DNA of 64,000 nt from Acanthosepion lycidas (Eukaryota; Mollusca; Cephalopoda; Sepiida; Sepiidae). This document shows positions 1 through 9,770 of this stretch, in pieces (the first letter of the stretch is position 1; the number at the start of each line of letters is the position of its first letter). The translations under genes and the position numbers were made by a program. The notes under the pieces were generated by a model that had not been told where the DNA came from, ran no database searches, and worked only from the letters and a program-made list of their open reading frames with translations. The stretch spans positions 26,868,876-26,932,875 of the forward strand of contig OZ010573.1 of the NCBI GenBank assembly GCA_963932145.1, written 5' to 3'.

Positions 1-300
1 CACCAATTCAGACCGTCTCATCTAGGACCCACCATGACACACACACAGGGTCGGCTCATTCTCATTCCCTTCGTATTCCATTGGTAAGGAGGAAGATGCA
101 CTTCATGGAACACACTCCCGCGAGGGTACTTCTCCGATCACTACGATCTTAACTTTTCATGTCTAGGGTAAACCGGTATCGATCTACATTATGTACTCTT
201 CTTGCTTCTTTTCTTTACGTCATTGTAACAACTTCATTGAGTGACACTCTACCTTGAGTGGTTCTTGGGCCTTGTATTAAGCCTATTCTTGGGCCTCGTA
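1..300 (+). mobile_element. possible LINE 3' tail fragment
   Basis: No coding sequence is recognised. The end of this stretch (about 240-285), with the words CTTGAGTGGTTCTTGG and CCTTGTAT, is matched closely by about 39,430-39,465, just downstream of the RTE-type LINE reading frame at 37.7-39.3 kb. I infer a copy of the same LINE 3' untranslated tail, cut off by the window start. It could equally be an unrelated shared repeat. Confidence 0.35.
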
Positions 301-654
301 TTTAATAAATCTTGTTTTGGTTAAAAACAATCTAGCTGTGAGTTCAATCCCTGTGCCTGGTAGTGCTGAAAAGTCAAATATTCTGATTCATTGGAAGAAA
401 CAGACAAGTGACAAAATAGTGAATAAAACGTCCGGGTATTAACTGATATGATTTATCTCCCCTAAGCAAGGGAAGCAGAATGAGAAAAGTCCATTCCTGT
501 GGATTAAATAAAGGGTCTGAGTCGAAATTACAAGAAAGTTCCTGTGTACGACAACATACAATGAAGAAGCACGAAGAGTACAACGGCTGTATAACCACTA
601 AGATGAGCATGTTGGTTCGAATAGAAAAAATAACGACTTCATCGAATCAATAGC
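301..654. other. no recognised feature
   Basis: This is AT-rich sequence with one B-box-like word (AGTTCAATCCC, near 338) but no matching A box at the right distance. A 78-codon open frame on the minus strand has no recognisable content. Confidence 0.4.
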
Positions 655-1130
655 TGCGTCTACTGCAAGGAAAGTTGGGTTACTGTGTAGTGGCAGAAAA
701 ATTTTCTCGTCTGAATCCATCTTATACATTTACAAATCTACGATTCGTCTGTACATTGGATACTGCTGCCATATCTGGTCTGTTGCTCTTGCTGTTCATC
801 TCGAAATTCTTGGCTAAATGCAAAGAACGATCTGCAATGTAATCGATCCTGACTTGACATCTCGACTTCAGTCACTTTCTCACCGACGTGCCATGGCTTC
901 CCCCACCCTGTCTTTTCTACGAATATTTTCATGGTAACTACCCTGACGCCTCGACTACATGAATTTAAGATGGCGTCTAGAGTGGCATGCCAGATACCCA
1001 CCCTTTTAATGTTGAAATAGCTAAATGCAACCGCCACTTCTATTCCAACAGTTTCTTTTCTCGCACTTAAATTCCGTGGAACTCCCTTCCGTTTACTTGC
1101 TTCCCCCAAAACTAGAATCTTCAAAAATTT
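655..1130 (+). mobile_element. jockey-like non-LTR retrotransposon, ORF2 C-terminal remnant
   Basis: Translating the plus strand in shifting frames gives the conserved C-terminal tail of jockey-superfamily LINE reverse transcriptases: LYIYKST, then a GYCCHIW block, then QRTICNVIDPDLTSRL, then LQSLSHRRAMAS, and a degraded FFSRTxxLWNSLP-like end near 1050-1090. The same block order recurs at 27.5 kb, 28.0 kb and, on the other strand, 3.3-4.0 kb. Frameshifts and stops show it is dead. The 195-codon minus-strand frame covering 738-1325 is an antisense shadow. The polymerase core and endonuclease are absent, as expected for a 5'-truncated copy. Confidence 0.72.
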
Positions 1131-1740
1131 AAATGCAAGATCAATCACCAACTTCTGTTTTCTTGAATCCTGTTTATCTTTTGTCCTTTCCTTAATCTTC
1201 CCTGTTCTCAATCTAATTGACTTTTGTTTAGGTTTTTTCGATGCCATTGTCTTTCTGTGTAAACTAAATGCTTCTTCTTGGACTCGTGGAAAAAGTGTTG
1301 TTCTGCTTGAGGGGTAGTAAAGCAATTGGGATCGGTCAGGGGAATAGTGTCTTCGTTCTTATCTTTTTATGACCCCTTTATCTTCTTAGATCTATTTCCA
1401 TTTCTTTGTCTTGTCTGTGCCTGTGTGTTTTTGCTGGTATCTGTATTTTCCATACATACATACTGTCTTATTATAAGGAATATATATACACATACACACA
1501 CATTTCCTATGTTGTGTCGGGTTCGTGTGTGAGCTTCTGAGGAGTCTTTTTTTCAGTATGTCTATATATAATCTGTTTTCCATAGATACTTGGGCGTGCG
1601 CGTGCGTCGTCCGCCCAGTGTATTTGTACATTATGTGTATATGATGTGTGTTAGGTTATGATCTCTTCAGTGCTGGTTTAAATTTGTTTATGAAGTTTTT
1701 TTGTCTTATATTTGTAGATAAGGATAATTTTCTTAATATA
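1131..1740. other. T-rich stretch without recognised genes
   Basis: T-rich sequence holds short TA and CA runs around 1480-1505. Open frames here are short, on both strands, and lack recognisable motifs. Confidence 0.4.
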
Positions 1741-1750
1741 TATATATATT

Positions 1751-1892
1751 TGATTTAAAAATATGGTTTCATCGATTTGCTTGAAGATGAAACAGAACTA
1801 ATGCTTTTAATTTAAATTGAATTTGAAGTTTTGTTTTCTGTTTTTGAAACATGGTAATTCCTGTGTAGCGACGAAACCATATTTTTAAATCA
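1751..1892. mobile_element. short TIR (foldback) element
   Basis: A perfect 20-bp inverted repeat is formed by 1751-1770 and 1873-1892, beginning TGATTTAAAAATATGG. The left arm abuts a TA run (1735-1750). There is no coding capacity in the 142 bp. This is probably a MITE or foldback remnant; superfamily not assignable. Confidence 0.5.
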
Positions 1893-2003
1893 GTTAATTT
1901 ATAATATTTATGCTCTGTAAATTTACATTAAGCACCGTTTTGGAAAAATAAATATATCAATAAGAACACCGGATTACCTATCTTATTGTTCTCATTTTTT
2001 TTA

Positions 2004-2029
2004 CTATATATATATATATATATATATAA
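2004..2029. repeat. (TA)n microsatellite
   Basis: Uninterrupted TA dinucleotides. Confidence 0.9.
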
Positions 2030-2427
2030 TAAAATGGCGGAAATTTGTGCACATACCTAACAGGCCGTAAAATGTTATTCATTCATCTTTTCTTTTTTTT
2101 TTTAACATTTTTCAATCATTTAAAATAAAATATATAAGATTACTCCACAGTATTTTTTTTTTATCGTAACATTTTTAATTGATTTATTCTTCTTGGTATA
2201 TCATTCCTTAAACAGTCTTCGGGGTGGGGGGTGCTTTATAATCAGCAACTATTTTTTGCTGAAAATGTGACACTGAAATCTGATGTTGCATGCAAATAGC
2301 AAAAGATGCATTCCTAAAACTAAAGAAAATGTAAAAAAAAAACAAAAAAAAAAAACAGATTAATTTCGTTACAAACAAAACATTCCTGAAAGTCTCTCTA
2401 ATATCAATCCTGCCATGTGGTAGTGAC
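2030..2427. other. AT-rich spacer without recognised genes
   Basis: Homopolymeric T and A tracts (2088-2105, 2152-2162, 2330-2358) dominate. Nothing coding is recognised. Confidence 0.4.
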
Positions 2428-2552
2428 GATTTTATAAGCATACCTTTGATGTGACAAAAAGCCGACAGTACAGGGCACCCGGTGAGGATCGAACTCACTT
2501 TTCAACCATTATCTAGTAAGATAAGCTTGCTAACCTTTACACCACGTTGAAA
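2428..2552 (-). mobile_element. tRNA-derived SINE, family A, unit 1 of a tandem pair
   Basis: Read on the minus strand, an A-box-like AAAGGTTAGCAAGCTT and a B-box-like GAGTTCGATCC mark a tRNA-derived RNA polymerase III head, followed by a tail ending with GGTATGCTTATAAAATC. The layout matches tRNA-derived SINEs reported from octopus. A second unit follows in the same orientation about 135 bp away. Confidence 0.75.
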
Positions 2553-2555
2553 ATC

Positions 2556-2706
2556 TTAAATGATTTTCTAAGCTTAGTTTAGATGTGAAACAAGGTCAAA
2601 AGTATGGGGCACTACAGTGAGGATCGAACCCACTATTCAGTCGTAATTGATCTAGCGAGACAAGCTTGCTAACCATTACACCCTGTCAAAGTGCCTCTCC
2701 TATCTG
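2556..2706 (-). mobile_element. tRNA-derived SINE, family A, unit 2 of a tandem pair
   Basis: The minus strand shows GTGTAATGGTTAGCAAG (A box) and GTGGGTTCGATCC (B box), and then a GAAACTAAGC-like tail word. It is a better-preserved copy than unit 1 and lies in the same direction. Confidence 0.8.
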
Positions 2707-2744
2707 GTAGTGAATGCTTGACAATTTTTGCGTTGATGAAAAGA

Positions 2745-3045
2745 TGATTTGAGACAACAGTGATGAGGTTCTACAGAAGGATTTTGAGAATACTACGGAT
2801 GGATTATGTAAGTCTTCAGGAAGTTCTCAGGAAAATGAAAACAAAATCTGACACTTCCGTGGCATATTGGAGCCAAGATGGACAAAGGAAAACAGCGGAT
2901 AACCTACCTAGGGAATTTGGATGACAGAGTGTGGGAGGGATAGTAAAAAAAGACAAATATTGCTCAGATTTACAACGTATAGGAAATTGTTAACAGCCAT
3001 GATCGCTTATATCCTGACGGAAAACGACGAAAAGAAAAAGAAATC
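2745..3045 (+). mobile_element. RTE-type LINE, C-terminal remnant
   Basis: Plus-strand translation gives RRFYRRILRI, then a MDYVSLQEVLRKM block and, after frame changes, GKQRITYLGNLDDRVWEG near 2880-2935 and a final WSLIS block. These match the end of the RTE-like LINE at 38.9-39.26 kb in order and spacing. It is truncated at its 5' side and interrupted by stops, so it is a dead fragment. Confidence 0.65.
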
Positions 3046-3329
3046 TTTCGCTACAGCTTTTCCTACTCTTGTGGTATAATTCTAATGTCTAACAAATAAC
3101 TAATTAGAGATAATTAACAGTGCAATGCATATTCCCCAATACTGAAATCAAAACCGGTCTCAGATTTTTAATATCACCCTATCATTATAGGAGTCCAGTC
3201 GGAATATTTACTGTTAATATCGTAAAGACTTCAAATAAACTCGCTATACTAGTAATAACCTAAAAGACCAGTTTGCTAGCGATGGGTCCACGGCGAGAGG
3301 GTTACAGACTTTAGTGAGGAGAAACGACA
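3046..3329. other. no recognised feature
   Basis: AT-rich sequence without recognised motifs; the right part may be 3' untranslated sequence of the adjacent minus-strand LINE. Confidence 0.35.
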
Positions 3330-4000
3330 ATAACAAAACCGGGTTCAAGAAGACAGAAGACGGCGATTGGCATTGCATTTAAATTGTTGAATATTGTAAT
3401 TGGCAGGGAAGCAAGAAATCGGAAGGGATTTCCACAGCAGAAAAGTTCGAGAAAAGAAACAATTAAAATAGATCATACGTTTACATCTAGATATTTCAAT
3501 AGTAAGAATTTGAGACCTACTTACCAAATCTAATAGTACAGAGGGAAGCCAAGTCACGGCGGTGGGAAAGTGACTGAAGTCGACATATCATTAAAGACAC
3601 TTCTTTGAATTTTGCTATAAAATTCGAGATATATAGTCGAAGCACCAGACCAAATATGGAAGCAATATTCAACACACGGAATAATGGTAGATTTATAAAT
3701 GTACAAGATGGATTCTGACGAGAAAAATTGTCTGTCATGACACAGTGAAACAACCTTCTTGTCATCAGGCCTATCAATTGATTCAATATAATCGCTCCAT
3801 TTCCTTTTCAGTAGAAAAGATGAGGCCACGAAGGCGTAATGAGTTGCTCTCCTGAAGGTTAGCATCAGCCATGTTGAAAATGGGTAAAAATAGTTGTCTT
3901 TGATGATTAAAGGATAGAAGTTTCGTTTCGGAGTCGTTAAAATTTGTAAGTCGTTTCTTGCTCCATTTAACAACTTATTGGTGTTCATTTTCGAGAGCAA
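3330..4000 (-). mobile_element. jockey-like LINE, ORF2 C-terminal remnant
   Basis: On the minus strand three overlapping frames chain together. The first (4000-3557) gives an RKWSDYIESI block and ILYIYKSTIIPCVEYCFHIW. The second (3786-3517) carries LQSLSHRRDLASLC. The third (3557-3345) carries FFSRTFLLWKSLPISCF and ends with VN/AN-RRLLSS. This is the order seen in the tail of jockey-type reverse transcriptases. At least two frameshifts separate the pieces, so it is a pseudogene. It is the mirror-strand relative of the copies at 0.65, 27.5 and 28.0 kb. Confidence 0.78.
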
Positions 4001-4026
4001 CCGACAGTACTATTCCCAGTTTTATA

Positions 4027-4103
4027 TTAGGTTGGTTAAAAAATAATGACGGTTTTTGACGTTAAAAAATACGTCAAAAACCGTCATTACTTTTGCACCA
4101 ACC
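4027..4103. mobile_element. mariner-type MITE (MADE1-like size)
   Basis: The ends are TTAGGTTGGTTAAAAAATAA and the inverted GTTGGTGCAAAAGTAATGAC, with a central palindrome around GACGTTAAAAAATACGTC. A TA precedes the left end. The termini resemble those of Hsmar1/MADE1-like mariners (known family feature). No coding capacity. Confidence 0.75.
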
Positions 4104-4263
4104 GATTAGAATTGCTATTGTCTTCAGGTTCATCTTGATCAGCGGTGGTAGCACCTGTTAGGATCCCAACAATAGACAAAAAGTTAACCCCGAAACAAAA
4201 ACCAAAAATAGTAAAAATTCCAGCAAAACATTTTTATATTAAAGAAATAGCAACAATACATAT

Positions 4264-4320
4264 TTATAGCAAAATGACCAACAATATATTTTATAGCAAA
4301 ATGACCAACAATATATTTTA
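4264..4320. repeat. 27-bp tandem duplication
   Basis: The word ATAGCAAAATGACCAACAAT followed by ATATTTT occurs twice back to back without change. Confidence 0.85.
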
Positions 4321-4470
4321 TCTGTAGTTGATGGGATACAATTACGTATATTTAGTTGAAGCCATAAAATTGTATTCAAAATATTTAGATTTCGGTATTA
4401 AATAACCCATAGAGGTGTTGATATGCCGCGAAACAAAATCATCCAAATCAAAGTTTTTTGGGGGTGGGGG

Positions 4471-4567
4471 TCGCTTAAGCGTACTGTTCGTTCGGCTCGG
4501 GAATTTTTTTTTTTTTTTTTTTTTTTTTCGCTTAAGCGTAATGTTCGTTCGGCTCGGGATTTTTTTA
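4471..4567. repeat. near-identical 40-bp direct repeats
   Basis: TCGCTTAAGCGTACTGTTCG at 4471 recurs at 4528 with one change, each continuing TTCGGCTCGGGA plus a T-run. The two copies are 57 bp apart. Confidence 0.8.
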
Positions 4568-4967
4568 GAGAATTCTCATCTTAAACAAACGAATAAAAAA
4601 CAAATAATTATCACTCTTTTTAGACAGTCGTCTACGGCAAATCGCGAAGGGAAATAAAACGCTGCGCATCTGTTTTAGATTTAATTTTCGTGTGCGGATG
4701 TTGACAACTGGAAACTTCTAAAATTAAATGATCGTTATTAGATAATTTTGTCCTTTCTTTCCCTACGCCTGCCATCTTTTTCTTGTTCCCTCAGATCAGA
4801 CTTTCATGTCGCGTTAATGGACATTCAACTGCAGACTCGCTTCGTATCGACAATGATTTCTGCTATTCTTGGCTTCGAACAGAACAATACCAGCTGAATT
4901 AAATGCGAAGTAGAAAGAATCTTATGCCAATTTTCCAAGTCTAAGATCCAATTTGTCTGAAAAACGG

Positions 4968-5096
<129 letters not shown>

Positions 5097-5475
5097 GCTC
5101 GGTGGAGTAGTGGATAGCAGCTCGGATTTGAGTTCAAATTCCAGTTGAATCCATTACATTTACTTACGTGCTAATACCCTTGGGAAAAGTATGAATCCTC
5201 TTTTTCTCCCTCCAGCTGACTGAGATCTATAGCCTTGGATGGCAACTGGTCTAGGAGAAGTACAACTCTGAATTCAAAATCTGCGGAGGGTCATTTGGGG
5301 ACCTTGTGGCATGTAGTGCACCAGGTCTCTGTATTCGGCCCTTCAAAAAGTGTGGTTGGTTCTGCACAAAACCTTCACCACTATAATCAAATCCTTTGTG
5401 CTGGTCTCTGGGCTATCGATTCCTGGGAACTGAGCTACTTGACCCTCATACGTCGAATACGACGGGAGAGTCCAC
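5097..5475 (+). mobile_element. tRNA-derived SINE, family B (long)
   Basis: The head has TAGTGGATAGCAGCTCGG (A-box region) and GAGTTCAAATTCC (B box). The body has landmarks shared by all family-B copies: TTACTTACGTGCTAATACCC, TCTCCCTCCAGCT, GGATGGCAACTGGTCTAGG, ACTCTGAATTCAAAA, CTTCAAAAAGTGTGGTTGG and TTCACCACTATAATCAAA. The 3' end CGACGGGAGAGTC runs straight into (TA)n. Open frames across it are not genes. Confidence 0.85.
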
Positions 5476-5479
5476 TATA

Positions 5480-5524
<45 letters not shown>

Positions 5525-5539
5525 GACTCTCCCGTCGTA

Positions 5540-5542
<3 letters not shown>
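5455..5542. repeat. perfect 22-bp inverted repeat around (TA)n
   Basis: 5455-5476 (GAATACGACGGGAGAGTCCA plus CT) is the exact reverse complement of 5521-5542, with about 44 bp of TA repeats between. The arms are the 3' end of the preceding SINE. Confidence 0.9.

Positions 5543-5574
<32 letters not shown>
5543..5574. repeat. (TA)n microsatellite
   Basis: TA run following the inverted SINE end. Confidence 0.9.
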
Positions 5575-5577
<3 letters not shown>

Positions 5578-5952
5578 GTTGTATGGATATGAGTTTGTGA
5601 ACCTGGGTTTCACGCTTTTGCGATCAACAGACAAACTTTTATTTTTTTAAATTGGATCTATTTATGATTGTTTTACTATGTTTGGTGGTGTGAGACGGTA
5701 TCTACTTCTGTGTTTGTTTGGAGTGACACTCTCATACGAATAAACACGCATACATACAGGTGTACGCATTTTGGTTCACACAAATACATCCATATAAACA
5801 ATCCGAGACTAGGCGCAGATACATATCCATGCGTTCGGGCATACATACCCACGCAGTTGTAATTCTATTTCGGTGTCGAGACCTTAGCTTTTATATATGT
5901 AATGATGTTCGTTTCCCGTTTTAAGTACTGCGCATATAGAATAATAATATTA

Positions 5953-5955
<3 letters not shown>
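5575..5955. other. no recognised feature
   Basis: Mixed sequence with CA-type runs near 5740-5800; no motif or repeat was recognised. Confidence 0.4.

Positions 5956-5994
<39 letters not shown>
5956..5994. repeat. (TA)n microsatellite
   Basis: TA run to the left of the TIR element at 6021. Confidence 0.9.
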
Positions 5995-5997
<3 letters not shown>

Positions 5998-6020
5998 TAT
6001 ATTTAGGCATCATATTTTCA

Positions 6021-6322
6021 TTCAAATAGATTTGGTTAAATAACTTAGACAAATCATGTCGATTAGTTTTCGTCGTGACCCTTTTTAGTTGGTGGATTCA
6101 TTTCTTGGTAGCAAACACATATATATATTCAAAGACAACTTAAGATGGTGTCAGGTGAGATGGAAAGTACTTGCGAAAATAAAAACTATTTGAAAGAAAA
6201 TTTTGTCATTTTTCTTAATCAGTTTTCTAAGGCTAGCAAAAAGATTAATCCGCGAATTTGAAGGCATCACAACGATCTAATCGATATGATATGCCTAAAT
6301 TATTTAACCAAACCTGTTTGAA
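6021..6322. mobile_element. TIR element of about 300 bp
   Basis: 6021-6048 (TTCAAATAGATTTGGTTAAA then TAACTTAG) pairs with 6295-6322 as an imperfect inverted repeat of 28 bp. TA runs lie outside both ends. No coding capacity. Confidence 0.5.
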
Positions 6323-6335
6323 TATATATATAGAG

Positions 6336-6336
<1 letters not shown>

Positions 6337-6394
<58 letters not shown>
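6337..6394. repeat. (GATA)n microsatellite
   Basis: About 14 GATA units. Confidence 0.95.
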
Positions 6395-6395
<1 letters not shown>

Positions 6396-6672
6396 CATTG
6401 CATTCCCTGAGGGATATTCACTTCCTTTCAATGCTGTATCCGAACAAAAACTGGCCATTCCGGTTTGAATTCAAAATTACGACTTAGACACGTTGCCAGC
6501 CAAGGCTATAGAACCCAGTCTGTTCTAATATTTTACCCATAGCTGGAGGGAGAAAAGATGGATTCATGCCTTTCCCAAGGGCATTAGCACGTAAGTGAAT
6601 GTAATGAGCTCGACTGGAATTTAAACTAGGTTCTCCGATTCTTCAGTCCAAGACGTTAACCATAACTTCATT
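6396..6672 (-). mobile_element. tRNA-derived SINE, family B
   Basis: Reverse complement shows the family-B landmarks in order: a degraded head near 6640-6665, then CATTCACTTACGTGCTAATG, TCTCCCTCCAGCT, a TATAGCCTTGGCTGGCAA word and a degraded tail near 6400-6470. The 3' end is truncated. Confidence 0.75.
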
Positions 6673-6678
6673 TTATTT

Positions 6679-6680
6679 AT

Positions 6681-6706
<26 letters not shown>
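6679..6706. repeat. (TA)n microsatellite
   Basis: TA run; a second run (6729-6769) follows after a 22-bp spacer. Confidence 0.9.
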
Positions 6707-6711
<5 letters not shown>

Positions 6712-6727
6712 GCTGACCATTACTACG

Positions 6728-6728
<1 letters not shown>

Positions 6729-6769
<41 letters not shown>
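6729..6769. repeat. (TA)n microsatellite
   Basis: TA run directly adjoining the family-C element. Confidence 0.9.
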
Positions 6770-6770
<1 letters not shown>

Positions 6771-6772
<2 letters not shown>

Positions 6773-7015
6773 GAAATAGACTAAGTTCGACAATTATTTT
6801 AATATATTTTCTGTCTATACGTTCTTTTTATAGATACAAATATTTAAGTAAATGCTCTGTTTATAATAAACAGTACTAACAACATTTACCGAAATGAATG
6901 TCGGAGAAATTTCATAGAAAATATGTGTCCTCCGAAATAAATCGAAACTGTATCGTACACTGAACCGTTACATAACCTGACGTGCTATATCATTTTGCTA
7001 CAGAGGAAGCGTCTG
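6771..7015 (-). mobile_element. family-C element with tRNA-like core
   Basis: The tail (ACTAAGTTCGACAATTATTT and TATATTTTCTGTCTATACG) is read first on the plus strand, then a degraded core with GTCGGAGAAATTTC and a weak, inverted tRNA-like part (GACGTGCTATATCATTTTGC). The tail words are shared with 7125-7220, 42.8 kb, 44.05 kb and 45.85 kb. Confidence 0.6.
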
Positions 7016-7124
7016 ATTAACAAGGTCGATTTACTGCTTTTAAACTACAAATGTCCCATGACTTCTCTCGAACTCTCATATCTGCTCGAAGCGTATCTTA
7101 ACATAAACAAATGACATCATATAT

Positions 7125-7220
7125 TATGAAATGAACTAAGTCCGACAATTATTTTAATATATTTTCTGTTTATACGGTATTTTTATACTAGATACAAATA
7201 TTTAAGTAAATGCTCCGTTT
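7125..7220 (-). mobile_element. family-C tail fragment
   Basis: About 95 bp repeats the tail at 6771-6862 in the same orientation (ACTAAGTCCGACAATTATTT, TATATTTTCTGTTTATACGG), making a direct repeat about 354 bp apart. Confidence 0.7.
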
Positions 7221-7378
7221 ACGTTAAGATAGGCTTTATATATTATAAGCAGTAAATCAACTCAAACACGTGTACCTACCAAAAATAACGTTTATAGTAA
7301 TAAGAAATACATTACTACCCTGTTGTTTTTTTTAGTTTTTAACAGTGAAATTTATAACAACCTGCCTAGATATCATGA

Positions 7379-7382
<4 letters not shown>

Positions 7383-7415
<33 letters not shown>
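7383..7415. repeat. (TA)n microsatellite
   Basis: TA run. Confidence 0.9.
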
Positions 7416-7418
<3 letters not shown>

Positions 7419-7772
7419 ATCATATCATCAACCCTCTTCATGTTTATGTCTGGATATGTTCACCTCAACTTTTCTTTCTGTATAAACATTCGTTTTTGTT
7501 TGTTTTTGTTTGTTTTATTTGGGGGATTTTTATTGTGTTTCTTTTTTTGTTTTGGTGGGGGGGGGGTTACGTAATGATGATTTAATGATAGTTTGCCATT
7601 GGGATTCCTGCTGCTATGGCTCACGTGATTTATGGCACGTGACCTGCGGTATCTCAGCTTTGTTATCATACCGGTCGCAGAAAATTAGATAAAAACAGAT
7701 GGCTGTTGATATGAGAGATTTTTTGGTGTGTGTGTGTGTGTGTGTGTGTTTTTTTTTTGGGGGGGGGGGGTA
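7416..7772. other. low-complexity stretch
   Basis: T-rich and G-rich tracts, a (GT)n run at 7727-7749, then poly-T and poly-G to 7772. No gene was recognised. Confidence 0.6.
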
Positions 7773-8032
7773 AATTTAAAATCTAGAGTAAATAGTAACG
7801 TTAATCAAAACAAAGAAACTACAGCAAATAAAAAAAGCAGACAAAAAAAAATCTTAAAAATAACAAGAAAAAAGAAAGAAGGGAGAAAAGTGAGTAAGAA
7901 AAAAGAATTGAAAGAAAAAGAAACAAGCAGAACTGAAAAGAAAATGACATGCAATTGAAACGGCCAAAAAGAGAGAAAAAAAAGAAACTTTTGTGTTCTT
8001 AAATTAATAAAAGGAACAAAAATATTAGGTTA
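7773..8032. other. A-rich spacer
   Basis: Lysine-rich open frame here is a product of A-richness; no motif. Confidence 0.5.
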
Positions 8033-8335
8033 ACCGCGAATTTCGTTCATTTTATTAAGTAAAAATAATGTGTATATTTTTATTTCGATATTAAGACGGC
8101 CAAAAGGTTCATTCAGTTTATAAGGTAAAAATAATGACTATATATTTATATTTCGATATTAAGATGGTCAAAATTTAGTTCGGTTTATTAATTCAAAATA
8201 ATGACTATATTTTTATTTTGATATTAACTTTATTGAACAGCATATTAGGATAGTCAAAAGTTCGTTCGATTTATTAAGTAAAAATAAAAGACAATGTTTT
8301 AATTTTGATATAAACTACATTGGACAGCATACAAT
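8033..8335. repeat. degenerate tandem repeat, about 68-88 bp unit, 4 units
   Basis: Units begin near 8033, 8092, 8160 and 8248. Each has a TTCGTTC or TTCATTC word, TTATTAAGTAAAAATAATG and a TTTTGATATTAA-like end. Units 3 and 4 share an extra ATTGRACAGCATA segment. Confidence 0.75.
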
Positions 8336-8919
8336 ACTGTGCTGTATGTATTCAGCAGTTCATAATTAACGAAAGAATAGCCTGCCTAGGGCAATGGCAG
8401 TTGGACCATTACACATCTATCGCAATTTCACATTCACATAGACAAAAATTGAGAGATAAAATGAGGTTTATCCGTCATGGACAGATACTGCACTTTGATC
8501 CCAGCCTGATGTCCAAAGAGTGAACAAAAGTGGAACTTGAATATCACTGGCTGCCCGCTAAATGAATGTCGAAGAAAAACACTATTACCGTTAGCAGTCT
8601 CTTTACGTTTTTCTAGAATCATCTACAGTCCGAAATCTCTGCCCTTTCAACAGCGATTTTTAGCTGCTGAAAAGCCAGAAGTTGCAGGATGGAAGATCTG
8701 AACCGTAGTGGGGGGGGGGGGTAATGGAAAGTTTTTCAAAAAGTAAAAACAAAAAAATTTTTTTTTTAAATACCTCAATTATTGTGAATGTGACAATCTT
8801 TGTATTTACTGATTTATTCACACGACCTTCCTAAGTATACCTCCTAGTATTAGGATTATTAAATTTAGTACGAGTTCTACTTGAGATGTGGAGTTGAGTT
8901 TACGTCCGAAAAGGCGCTC
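8336..8919. other. no recognised feature
   Basis: Mixed sequence; a G-run at 8710-8721 and A/T homopolymers near 8745-8770. No motif in the short open frames. Confidence 0.4.
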
Positions 8920-9095
8920 AAGGCACGGAATCCTCCCTGAATGGAGTATGCTCGGTGATGATACCTAACGAGATTGTGTAAATAAATGTCAGAAAAGAGA
9001 GAGAAGGATAATAATGGGACAAACATTACTTAAGATCGACAAAAGATAGGAAAGCGTTTACTGCCACGTCCTCGAAGGACACGACACATAAAAGA
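8920..9095 (+). mobile_element. RTE-type LINE, extreme C-terminal remnant
   Basis: Plus-strand reading gives an LTRLCK-MSEKRE block and, after a frame change, a final HVLEGHDT-like end followed by CACATAAAAG repeats. The matching block is YLTSLCKWMAEQ at 25.75 kb and YLADLSKWMTERG at 39.12 kb. Short and degraded. Confidence 0.5.
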
Positions 9096-9590
9096 CACAT
9101 AAAAGAAATAGAAGAATTATGGTAGATTTTACTTCGCCCTTCTATAGTTTGCGTTCAACGTTGCTGCAAATTATCAACATGTCATGGCCCATCCAAATCT
9201 GTATCTAATATGGAACTTTTCAATAGAGTACGTTTTCTTCGGTTAACTTCGGAAGACACTCATCAAAACAACTATGATACTATGGCTAATAGAGAAGTGT
9301 AGTGTCGAATGTTCACTGGCAATCTAAAAATTATTTTAAGGAGGGAAAGAAATTTCCTATCTTAAAAAAGGGCTTTTAATGAATTATATCCATTTTGAGT
9401 GTAGTGTAATAAGTGAATTTCTGAATTTAGGGGAGAATAATCAAACGTACTGAATTTAGGGGAGAATAATCTAACGTAAAGTGAACTATCAGTTGAAAAG
9501 GTCAGGATGGTTGACAGGCAGCTCATGTGACAGGTGATACTGGAAATCATCCTGGCTCAAAATGCACTTTCTATACATTTTCACCTTAGT
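9096..9590. other. no recognised gene; contains a 29-bp tandem duplication
   Basis: At 9420-9478 the word CTGAATTTAGGGGAGAATAA occurs twice in tandem with slight change. Nothing coding is recognised. Confidence 0.5.
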
Positions 9591-9591
9591 A

Positions 9592-9692
9592 TTAGGTTGG
9601 TGCGAAAATAATGACGTAATAATGTCGTTTTTTGACATTAAAAATACGTCAAATAACGACATTATTACGTCATTATTTTTGCACAAACCTAA
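9592..9692. mobile_element. mariner-type MITE, palindromic, 101 bp
   Basis: Begins TTAGGTTGGTGCGAAAATAA and ends with its near-exact inverse, with TA on both sides as the target duplication. The two halves pair over almost their whole length around GACATTAAAAATACGTC. Same family as 58,511-58,610. Confidence 0.9.
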
Positions 9693-9696
9693 TATC

Positions 9697-9770
9697 CTTA
9701 TATTTCTGAGATGAGGTATTATGTACACTGTTTACATTATTCGGACTATTGTCCTCATCTTTGTTGACAT
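9697..9770 (-). mobile_element. family-D SINE tail, inverted
   Basis: The tail words ATTATTCGGACTATTGTCCT and GATGAGGTATTATGTACA appear here in inverse orientation to the full copy that starts at 9771. Confidence 0.8.

Noticed and set aside
738..1325. 195-codon minus-strand open frame
   Set aside because: It lies antisense to a recognisable jockey-like LINE tail and has no recognised content of its own.
2620..2690. Possible functional tRNA gene (also at 30.45, 32.55, 44.2, 45.4 and 61.8 kb)
   Set aside because: A and B boxes are present, but no full cloverleaf with paired acceptor stem could be built, and the copies are parts of dispersed SINEs.
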